Part shown: in pieces, positions 22,611 through 34,600 of the stretch | Position numbering within the stretch: position 1 is the first letter of the stretch | Layout of the letters: each line of letters begins with the position of its first letter | NCBI GenBank assembly: GCA_002633005.1 | Contig: NMRA01000101.1 | Coordinates: 199,766-263,765 of the forward strand | Direction of reading: 5' to 3' | Source: Phoronis australis | Lineage: Eukaryota > Phoronida > Phoronidae | DNA: 64,000 bases | Position numbers and translations under genes: made by a program | Notes under the pieces: generated by a model | Database searches by the model: none | Told to the model about the DNA's origin: nothing | What the model saw: the letters and a program-made list of their open reading frames with translations, nothing else

Positions 22611-25600
22611 CTACACAGTCACAATCTCTTTGTATTCAGGTAATGATTTAACATGGAATTTTCACAGTGGATGTGAATAATAATAAGTCCAGGTCAGTAA
22701 TAATAATAATTCATTATAAACAAATAACTTAACATGAAGAATAAATTGAGAGTCTGTCAGGGATAAAAAGAGACACAAAATGACAAACATGGGTCACAAT
22801 CACAACACAATCACTTGTGCAAAAAAATCTTTCACAGTTCACTTGAATGCAAACAAGCATCAATTTTGATTAAATGTTGAGCTGGAAGAACATTGAGACA
22901 GCCAGTATGCATTTCAGGCCAATACTGTTTATCTTTCGACGGATGACCTGTTGGCTGCACTACACAATTTTTTGAACATTCACTGCCTTGACTTACTGAT
23001 ATTGGTCTGGTTGATCTGGCACAAGGTGGCGCTCTGAGATTATCTTGTTAGCTTGACACTTACTAACTGTAATAGAACATAGTGCATGTCACACACAGTG
23101 TCATGGCTTAATCAATGCAATTCACATTTAAAGCTGGTAATGCAGGAAAAATTCTTTAACACTGAAGTTCAAAAATGCACAAATAACTAATACAGTTGGA
23201 CACTAGGAAACTACATATAACCTGCTTCCAATTTCTAAATCTAATTGTATGGAATTGCACCATAAAATCTGTTGAATCATTCAGAGGGAGCAAGTGTCTG
23301 AATGTTCAAAAATACAACTAAGCTCCAAAACACCATTTTTCGAAATAGCACGATGAAATATGCCATGTAACTGATGGCGAAAGAGTAGTTGGTGGACAGC
23401 ATTCTGCATCCTTCTATGAATTTAGCGGGTAATGCAACCAGTTTTAGGATTTATTTTAGTCAAAGGACTGATCCTTGTTAACTTGGAGATATATATCCTG
23501 TGTTACCCCTGGCAAGTGTTTACAATCCACATAACATTTGAAACTGACAAGGACAACCCAGCAAGAGGATTGTGGCTCTGCATTCAACTACCACTGAGCA
23601 AAGACAATATCCTACTCAAACAGTGTCTGTGTCAGTCATTTGTGTTTGCTCAATGGAAGTGAATGCAGAGCCAAGATGCAGGCTTTTTACTGGGTTAAGC
23701 ATGTGGTGCCTTTGTGCTCCTTCAGAGCTCAAGAGTTGTGTGTAAAGTGTATCCTCTTGGGACAACGTCCAAATACAAGCAACCAAAATCATTTTGAGGT
23801 TTAAATCTTTCATTGTCTATTGTACACACAGTTAAGGGTGTTGTTTATATAATTATCTTCAACTTTAATGCAAGTCCAATTCAACATATCATTTGTTTCT
23901 GTTGAGTCTAACTACCTCAGAGTGCTCTCATAGGTTCAGAATGACACACGCTCTTACATACAGACACACAATGCAATAGCAGCTAGAATTAGCAGTGCCA
24001 GTGTTTTGTTCAATAGCACTTGCATTTAAAAAAAAAATTGCTGCCAACATACACAAATATCTATCAATTGTTATACTGATGTTACATCCATGACAGACAG
24101 AGTTCACTAGTCAATACGTAGAATCACACCTCGTCTTAGATTCTCACTCAAACTGATGTTACATTTACGGCAGACAGAGGTCACTAGTCAATACGTAGAA
24201 TCACACCTCGTCTTAGATTCTCACTCAAACTGATGTTACATTCACGGCAGACAGAGGTCACTAGTCAATACGTAGAATCACACCTCGTCTTAGATTCTCA
24301 CTCAAACTGATGTTACATTCAGGGCAGACAGATGTCACTAGTCAATACGTAGAATCACACCTCGTCTTAGATTCTCACTCAAACTGATGTTACATTCATG
24401 GCAGACAGAGGTCACTAGTCAATACGTAGAATCATACCTAGTCTAAGATTCTGACTCAAAGTGGTGTTACAACTTCCTGTCACATGATGACAAGTACAAC
24501 TGTCTGGGCAGAAGCAGATGTTCTTGCAACCCTTGCCGTGAAAACCATGGGAACACTCTGTAACAATATTATTATCATCAGTTACAGTAAATGAACCAAT
24601 AAAATAGAAAAAAATAACAAAGTGGAAAAATTACATGTGTGCACTTTTATTTACAGAATGGCCCCTTCCTAGAGTCTTGGGCCAAACAGCAGTTGAGATA
24701 ACTCATATTTGTCAGGGCCTTGTCCCATCCAACAACTTGGCACTTGACCAGTCAAACAAATTCTGAAGTTATACAAGGTCCCAGTAGCCAAGAAACTGCT
24801 AATCTATTTCTTAATTTTTGACGAAAGAAAACTAGTGAAGATGTAAACAACACCAATGTAGTCAAAATATGTTGAAAGATTACAGTCACGTGAGGCAAAG
24901 TTAAAACGAGAGCGTTCGAAGGAGCGACACTTGGCGGAATTAATCGAAAAGACGACGAACACGATATCATTCATGTGACTGGCGAAGAAATCAAATAGAG
25001 AGCATACAATCAACTACAATAAAGAATGAAAGCCCGTTCAAAACTCTATCTAAAGTGGTAGTTTGGCAAACACGATAACATTCATGTGACTAGTGAAGAA
25101 ATCAAATAGAGAGCATACACTCAACTACAATAAAGAACAATAGATGGCGCAACATGACGGTCCAGTCTGCAGTAGGACAGTGCTGGCTAGGTCAGTCTGG
25201 GTCAACTAGGCATAACCAAAATAAAGTGAACTGAAAGCCAGCCAGCTGCGTCCTTTCATAGGTGACCGAAGGAACAACGGCATTCGAAAATCTCGAATAA
25301 TTCAAAAGTAGACGTAGCGCAAAATGGAAATATCGTCTGAAAGTCCGTCCACAACTCTACGTACTTTGATAGAGCATACAATCAACTACGATAAAGAACA
25401 ATAGATGGCGCAACATTACGGACGAGGCATGCTTTACAGTAGGACAGTGCTGGCTGGGTCAGTCTGGGTCAACTAGGCATAACCAAAACAAAATGAGCTG
25501 AAAGCCAGCCAGCTGCGTGTGACCGAAGGAACAACGGTATCAGAAAATCTCGAATAATTCAAAAAGTAGACGTCGTAGCACAAAATGGAAAATATCTCCT

Positions 25601-28600
25601 GAAAGCCCGTTCAAAACTCTATCTAAAGAGGTAGTTTGGCAAAAATCCAAAAATTTTTCGATAAAATTGAAAATTTGCCATTTTTTTTGAAATTCAAAGT
25701 CAAATAACTCGAAAACGGTAAGTCTGAGAAATACGCTCTCTCAGACTTTTTGAAAGGCCATACTTCAAGGAATCCACATGCAAAAATTCACGTCATTTAA
25801 CTCTTCCCGTTAAAAATGCGACACCAGAGCAATTGAAATCGTGTGAACATGCGCCACAGCCGCCATCTTGAAAGTGACTTCCGGTTCAACAATTTTTTAT
25901 AAAAGCTTATTAAACTCAACAATCACGTGACCAGTTTGAAAGTGATTGGTTTGCAAATGCGCCCTCTACAGGAGAAAACGTTTTTGGCCATATTTCGGGG
26001 TGTGCATGCGCCACGTCCAATATTTCCACCATCTTTGACCGGAAGTCAACGACAGTTGTAGCACTTGCGTTGTAGTATAATCGTACCGATTTTCAGCCAC
26101 GTACGTCGAAAAATGCGGCCTCTACGAGTATTTGACTGTGAAATCGGATACAAAATGGCCGCCACGTCCGCCATTTTGTATCCGATCATGACCAAAAACA
26201 ATAGGCTTCCAGGACTTTCCAATCTACACGTTGTGTGCAAATTGCGTGAAAATCGTGACCTGTAGAGTGCAAACAAACAAAAAAAAAACTTGCTGTCAGA
26301 CCAACATACTTGGCGGAATTCTTCCGCCAAGTAACAATCAACCCATTAGAACAAAATAAACTACAACCAGCAGTTTCGCAAAATAAAGCAATTTAGAAGC
26401 ATCATACATCAATTAAACTGCACACATTGACAAAATGCATTGAAATAATTATTCATACTGGTTGATCCCCAATTCAAAACTGAAACAGATTCTTTGAAGG
26501 ACATCAGATCACTAAGATAAATGCACTGTGGGGGTTAGGTACACAAACCTAGTCTAATTATTATTGCAATTCTGAATTCTCTTGTTCCTTAATTTTGGAT
26601 GGAAATAAAGCAAAAAGAAACACAGCCAAAGACTAAAGACATAAAATTGGGACTAGTGAACAAAGGAGCAGACATTGCCCATAGTCATTCTGTTGTTGGA
26701 AACTCATTTTTGTCATTCAAAGACTGAAAAGGCTCGACTTCAATGACAGATTCAGTTTGAAAAGAGTGCAGTGTCAAAAGTAGGACTCCAACACTGTTAG
26801 CAGTAGGCAGTGATATCACTGGTAGCCATCTATGTTTCTAAATCACCAAACAAAAAGTCAGCCACAAACGTCGAGGAGTTGTGGTTACAGGATATTCAAA
26901 TCGCAGCAGTTAAAAAGCATTCAGTGATGGAAGGTGGGACATGACATACAGCACCTCAGGCAACTAAATGACTGATGTAAATATAAGAACATTTTCGGAA
27001 AATGAAGGGAGACTCATTATATAAACAAAAGCTGACATTTTACAAAGCAAATTGTTACAACAGTACATAGGGGTTATGATGGCATTAAGATTCACCAACG
27101 CATTCCTTTACATCAAAATTTTCAATTGAAGTAACGAGAATATACAGTGAGAATCATGCCCATGCCATGCTCCAACCTATATCATCCTCAACATATTGAA
27201 TATAGTCAAAATATTCTTGAATATAGTCAACATACGTATTATTGGTTAGTAACTGTCAAGCCAATAGTCTTGCCAAAAAAATACTTCAGCTCCACATGAA
27301 TTTCTAAGTGTAGTCACTGGTTTAGCCATTTCACACACAGGCAAACACATTGTTTATGTCTGACATGCCACCTGGTTATCAATAACACCTCCATTGATCT
27401 AACAGCAAAGTTGTTCCTTTCACACTGACATGCATTGGTGACATAACATATAAAAATCTAGACAAACACCCGTGGATTCATAACATGCGCTGTTCACAAT
27501 AGTGCCAATATTTTGGAAATTAACCAAGGCATCCAATGCCTTTTTCTACTTTGTGAAAGTGGAAAATTTAATTGGGGACCGCTGGGTCTATTGAGGTACA
27601 AGTTATTACTTGTATCTTCGAATGGACTGAAGAAATGATGACAAGGAATGATTGCAAATTCAGAACACAGTATTCATTATGTAGCTTAGAGTGCAGTATT
27701 TACCATTGACTCAAGAGTGAATTCACATGTAACATTCATCGTATATGAAACGGCTGAAAAATTTTCCAACTTCTAATACACAATTGACAAAGAAGCTTTT
27801 GGGAAAAGGCAGGATGCTGAAAAAGTAAGTGGATGATGTGTTGCGGTAAGCAAGCAAGCATTCCAATGTACACGGGACATCTTACCTGGAAAGGTTCGCA
27901 AAATTTCCATAATTTTCTTGAAAATCTTTCATCAGTAGATTTTGCGAGTAGTATTGCGGTAATGAATGAGAGACGTTGAAACAAATTCACAGAAAACAAA
28001 TCAGAATCTGTTATGCCATTAAATAGAAAAAGGAACAAATGTCTATAATTGTAGTCCTCTCTAGTGGGATTTAAAAAAAACCTACAAATGAAACACTGCT
28101 GAGTTTCTAGAAAATTTGTGGTAAACAGAAATGCTATGTTAGAGTTTGCAATTCCTGCTGATGGTTGACAGACCAGTAGAAACATTGGCAACAAACACAT
28201 AGGAGTGTGTATGAACGTCTAATTACCAGTTTCAACTGAATATTGGTAAAAAACAAATTGACTTATAAACAGAAGGTCAAATGACTACAATGCAATACCT
28301 CGAGAGGAGGTGCATATATGTTGATGAACGATAGAAAGGAAAATATGCTTTAGACAAGTGACCTTGGATATGTTGACTAACAGCCACTGGCTTCTGTTAC
28401 TATAATGACAACATGGCCTCTGTTATTAGAAGTTAGAACATCAATTGGTTGGAAGTGACAACAGACTATACACTGTTAGTGAGTCCAGTGAATGTTATAT
28501 CTTAAAACAAGACTAAGAAATGAAATCACATCATAACTAATCCAAAGATTAATGGCTAAGATATTAAAAAGATTTTAGTAAGACAGTACACTGCGTTGTT

Positions 28601-31600
28601 ACGGCAATGACTTGCTAGAAAAAAGGCAGAACTGAATTGTGTGTCATTGAGTGTACAAACAGAAATAAATACAGAGTAAGAACACTTTGAATGAGCATGT
28701 GCACCTCCCGACCGTACACTAGAGTTCATTTATTAGCCAAGCTTTGATCAATTTTGACGAAATCAGATAATTTGAAAATTAATGTAATACAAATCAACTT
28801 TATACCTGTGCAGTTTACTAATGTTATGTAATACAAATCAACTTTATAGCTGTGCAGTTTACTAATGTTATGTAAGACAAATCAACTTTATAGCTGTGCA
28901 GTTTACTAATGTTATGTAATACAAATCAACTTTATAGCTGTGCAGTTTACTAATGTTATGCAATACAAATCAACTTTATAGCTGTGCAGTTTACTAATGT
29001 TATGTAATACAAATCAACTGTATAGCTGTGCAGTTTACTAATGTTATGTAAGACCTTACTGACAAGTCTGTGCATTTAGAAAAATATCTACAGAACTAAA
29101 GACTTTAAATAGGCTAGCAAAAGCATATTATTTTCTGAAAGTAGAAATTCCATAGAATTTGATGGTTGACTTTTACTAATCTGGCATTAGTAAGCTCACA
29201 TGACCAAGCTCTAAGTAAAATTTAGCCAAAAAGAAAAGTTTACCTTCATAGCAAAACAACAGGATCAATTACATGAGCAAATTTCACACGTTATAATTAT
29301 TAAAAGCGTAATTTCAAATATGATGTAAACAGTTACAGATTTCTAAATTATTGTTTTGTTAACGTTTTATGCTCCTTGTAAGTTTTTTTCACGAAAATCA
29401 TTTAAGTCATACTATTAATTTTTGATAGTTCCTCATTCAATAATGGAATATTCTAAAAACAATTCCTACCAGCATTTTAGAGAACAGTGCACAAAGCATA
29501 GTACTTGAAAGTTCCAAGGCATCGGTTCAGCCACTTCAGATACATGATGAACATTACCAAGTTGGCCAAATTTGAAATTTTTCTAGGGTCCTATAAAACC
29601 TTAACAAGACTACAAAGACATTTTGAGAACAGCATCAGTTTTTGAAAAAAGCATTTGGAAAAAATGTGATTTTTGGAAATTCAAAAGTTTGTATTTATAA
29701 AAATAATGTCTCAAGAACATTTTACTTTTGTAACAAGTTATGAATCATTTCCTGCACGCTATTTAATGAAGTATGACACAAAGAGGCAAATATTAGAAAA
29801 TTGATCAATCTTTCTACATCCTTAAATACACGTCTGGGTGTATTGGGAGGCAATAACGACTTATTAAGAAGTGCCACAGCAACGCCCATTTCACCAGACA
29901 TAGAATTCCTGTTTATAGACACCTTTGGTAATATTAACGCTGAAGTCATCAGGGGTTATTGATTTCAATCATAGTGAAAACTCTTTAATTTGAAACAGCA
30001 ATAAATACTAAAATTGCAGCATTCCTAGATATACTTTGCAAAAGCTAACAACATAGAGGACACATAAAGACAAATTTTGAGGAACACACAAACAGGAAAT
30101 TGAATATGCTTTCACGTTTTAAGCAGTGATTACTTTAATTTAATCCTGTCCCAACAGGGACTTGAACACCATGGGTAGACAGACTGTTATCAAATAACTC
30201 AACACAAACCATGGTTAGACAGCCTAAATAGTCAAGCAGATAAGAATCGACAAGGAAACCTTTAACCATAGTATCTCATACAACTGGCTTACAAATCTTC
30301 ATTAATTTGCCAAATCTGTTAAGCCACACCATATCAGCATAGAATGTAGCTATATTTGTCTCATTCTAAGTGACAAAATAAGCATAATTCAGGCTGGGTA
30401 CAAATTATTGCAATTCATATGTTGTAGGTATTATTGAACAATGCACTTGTCACTAATTCGTGAGTATATAATCAATAAATACTAACACAACTACAACTAC
30501 AACATTGAATAACAAGATGACAGTTTTAAGACAACACAGCAACAGTTCTAAACTGCCTAGGTTACCATTGGCAAATCTATGACAAGCACTCAACAGAACA
30601 TGCAGTGTGAAGTGAAGGAATTTTAATTTTCTCAAGACACAACTAACATTCACCAACCACCAAGAACTGTACAATCTATTAATGACACCAAACGATTCCC
30701 CGCGACTGACACACAAGTATTTAGTAACAAAAAACAGCCAGACACCAAAGAAACACAGCCCAAGTGCATAACAAAGAGACATGATGAACTTGACCCCTGT
30801 TACAGTACTCACTCTTCTCACACCATTGGCCAGTGTATCCTGCCTTGCACACACATGCGCCATCTGTTGGACGACAGGTGGCACCATTCTCACAGGAGCA
30901 GTTCTGCACACAGTTTTTACCATACATGTTCCAGGGACAAGAGAGATGGCAATATATGCCCATCCAACCAGCGTGACAGCGACATCCATCTGGAATGAAT
31001 AAATGAAGCAAATTGTTCAATGGTGAGTACTTTATTATTGAGCAAACACAGCGCCAAAGTATTTTGATAAAACACATGCATTTGAAATGTTGACAAACAA
31101 GTCATCATTTCACTCCATCTTTGAATATAACACAACTTCTAATTTGTCTCCATAGAAACTGATAGGATATCGACAAAGTGAATGTGTCACTAAGTGTAAA
31201 CAATGACAATGTCACCTCAGTCAGTGATTCCGTGGGCAAGCTGCATCCATATTAAAACGGAATACCGTACTCTCCCTAATAAAGACCAGGGCAAGGGGGT
31301 AAATCGATTTCACAGGCACCCTATTTAGTATTGCTCAGAAAACCATGTTTTGAGATTGAATTTGGTAGTCATTCAAAACTATTGTTGTTGGTTGTTATTA
31401 CGTATTGAAAAATAAAAAAGTACGATCAATCACAAAATTTGATTCATACAACTGATAGTTTTTTGAATACTTTCCATAACCTACAGAAAACTGATATGTT
31501 TCTGTAAGTGAATTTTTATTTGTGTAGATTACAATGAAGCACAGAAAGAGGCTCTTTGTCTCGACAAGCCTATGAAGGGCTGCTTATAAGGGTAAGGGTG

Positions 31601-34600
31601 CTAAATATGGAGAATACAGTAGATTTTGCAGTGCAACAGCTGAGCTGACACCTGATGTGCAGACTCCATGACTACTACAGTTGTTGTTGTCACAGAGAAG
31701 CTGTTCACACGACGACCCCGTCCAGTGTTTATGGCACACACAGTCACCATTAACGCAGTTGCCATGGACACATCGGTCACAGTCTGGTGAATGGATGCAT
31801 ACGACAGTTGAAACTTCTCTCTCACAGCTGAAGTCCCCACTGGAACAGAACAATAATTTGTCTGGACAGCTGCTGTAAGATTGTTTAAGGGATAGAGAGT
31901 GCTGTACAAACAAAGCAAGGGAATACGTACGTTTTTGGGTAAACTTACAAGAATTTGCAAAATGGCGCATGAGTTTATCTTTGTTTTCTTGTGATAAAAT
32001 AAACGGCACATCATCTATTAAAGAAGCTTTCTGTTAAAAACAGACTTTCGATTTTGGCCACGTACTGTTATAAAATCGTCCTCATCTTGTTCCTTTCTAA
32101 GATTAGACATGCCTTGCAGGCTTGAGATGAAGTAGCAGTTCATTATTTCTACAGACCCGGCTCGCTAAAGTTTTATATGGTGCACTACTTTCAGATGATG
32201 ATGCAGTGTGCCTGCTAGTGGAATTCTTGGCATCTTATCATTACCTAATTTCAATTCAAACAAAGGACAAAAACACAGCAAAAACACTTTGTGCAGAAAG
32301 CTGCATTTTGATAACAAAACATGGTTTATAGTTGCTTTTAAGTTCAATTGAGTGGTGCATTGGTGAGTCAAAAATGTCCAATTTCAAAGTAAATCAAAAA
32401 TATCACCTATGGGCACCAATACCATCACAGGATAATCAGAGAAAACGTGTCGACTAACCTTAGATCACGAAGTGCAAACTTAAACCATAACAGGCACATT
32501 TATTTACCTATTAACAGCACTCAATATACCTTTAAATTTACAGTGATCAATGATTGTCAAACAAATAAAAATAGATTTATTACTAGCTAGGGACACACTT
32601 AAGCGTATGGCCAACAGAGGGGGAGGGGGCATACTATAGGAACTAAGCCTATCAAGGTGAAGATGCGTACCTTCCAAAATTCCCATAAGCCTGTTTATAA
32701 CCCCGTAAAATCTCAGTTAAGGCAAAAAAGCACCACAAGCTCCCGTCTATGTTTTTGTTGAAAATTGAGTGCTCTATTCTTTTTAGTTGCTCACAAAATC
32801 TGCCTGCGACAAGTAAACATGCGGGATTTGGTTTTTACTCATCAGTTAGAAAATTGCAGCGTTCCAAACCTTGCTTACCCTCGCTTACATGCCTTTGTGT
32901 ATCTTCTCAAAAAAACAAGAGACCTTGGCTGAAATTGATACAGGAAGCCATTTCTTTTAGTTGGTGAGCACAGGTTTCAAATTGGAGTAGAAACCAAAAC
33001 CAACTATTGTTTTGTGACCTACATTTTTACTGCAAAAAATGAAGATATCCACCAACACTACACATACTGCATTCTAATGACCTAAGTTAATTTAGGCTTA
33101 CCAAACATCTGATGGGTAGTTTGCCAATGAAGCGTTAGTAACAAAAGTAGCAGATCCACCACCATCAAGATTGATGGCATTGACAACTCCGAGACCGATG
33201 AGGAAGTCGGCAAAATCCCACAGGTTGATTCTGGAAAGTAATAATGCTTTATGACCTTCACAAGTTCTAAAATTGTATTATACATTGTGATTTAGGAACT
33301 TTCACTTTAAAACTCAAGCACAATACCCAGTTTGAAGCATTTTGAAGCTTAGTTTGCAGCTGCGTTGTTTTAAAATTCTGTCCGACTGTTCTCAGTCGAG
33401 CAATAGCAAACAGCTTACTACTCTACTTTTCATATTTTGTTGTGTGTTGGAAGAAACTAAATGAGAACCATTTGAGACTAAACCTTTGACATATATTCGC
33501 CTTAATAAGAGCCAATAAGTAAACCTTACTCAATTTTAATTCAGCTGCAGTCTAAGTAGATGACATTGGAGAGGGAAGAGCTTTTATTGTACAAAGGTTC
33601 AGAGAGATAGGTTGACTTATATGTTGTTAAATTGGGTTATGAGAAAACGAGTGAACGGGTAATGAACATCTTAGTCAAATAAGTATGCTTTAAACATTAA
33701 TTTAATTATTACAATATAATTTCTTGCAACACAGGCCAAGTTTTAGTATACGCATGGCATTTTTAAGGAATTTTCTTACACAGTTTTTCATGACGAAAAT
33801 TGTAACACTGTTCTGTCTTTCCAAGTGTAGAAAAGGCTTAACATGCAGGTATGTGTCTTTAGGCAGAACAGGACACGTTAATAGGCAGCTTTAAATGTAT
33901 CACCATTGATAATCCTTGGTATAGATTCTTTTTGAGTGATTACTCCTTACCCTGTTTGATACGACTTTCCATCCACCTGAACGATGACAATATTTCCTGC
34001 ACCGTCGTGACCAATCGCAGTCCGAGCAGATATCACATTTATGAATCCATCAAGACTTCCAGTCTCTTGAGTGTCGGAACATTCTGCATACCTGCTCGCA
34101 TTAACATAACTCTCACCATTGCGAACGAGCCAGACAACTCCACCTAATAACTCCTTGAAGTTCATGTCGATGAGGTCTCTCTCAGACAGATAGCTTTAAA
34201 TAAGAGAGCACAAAATTTCATTAGATAGCATGATGCTAAACAAACACAAAATGTACTACTAAAACTAATGTGATTTTCAACAAACCTTGTCATCATGAAA
34301 TTGGAAACACTTAGGAACATTTTCTCATTTAAATCACTACAAACAGTAAATGATCATTAAAAATTAAAGTGAAGGTTAATGAATAACAGCAAATTTCAGC
34401 AAAAACCGAGACTATAATAGAATGAGTTTTAAAAAATGTTTACATACACAATAAAACTATAAACACTACAAAATCATCTCACGGATTTTCTAAGGCAAGC
34501 CTTTTATAGAAATTTGTGTTTAAGTTTCAATCATAGCACAAGAGTAAAAAGCTACAAACCCTGTGAAAATTTTCCCATCTTTTGTTATACCAAAATGAGC

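Larger units (their letters stand above)
24558..30812 (-). other. NAGPA: NAGPA intron, 6.3 kb
   Basis: Holds a duplicated segment (about 25000-25535), a strong hairpin (26143-26186), a 44-bp array (28790-29050), and two minus-strand open frames with no recognised domain (28200-27736, 154 codons; 29949-29722, 75 codons). The remainder is AT-rich with nothing else seen. Confidence 0.7.

Noticed and set aside
29722-29949. Minus-strand 75-codon frame in a NAGPA intron
   Set aside because: No match to any NAGPA segment, and the gene is continuous in phase without it.
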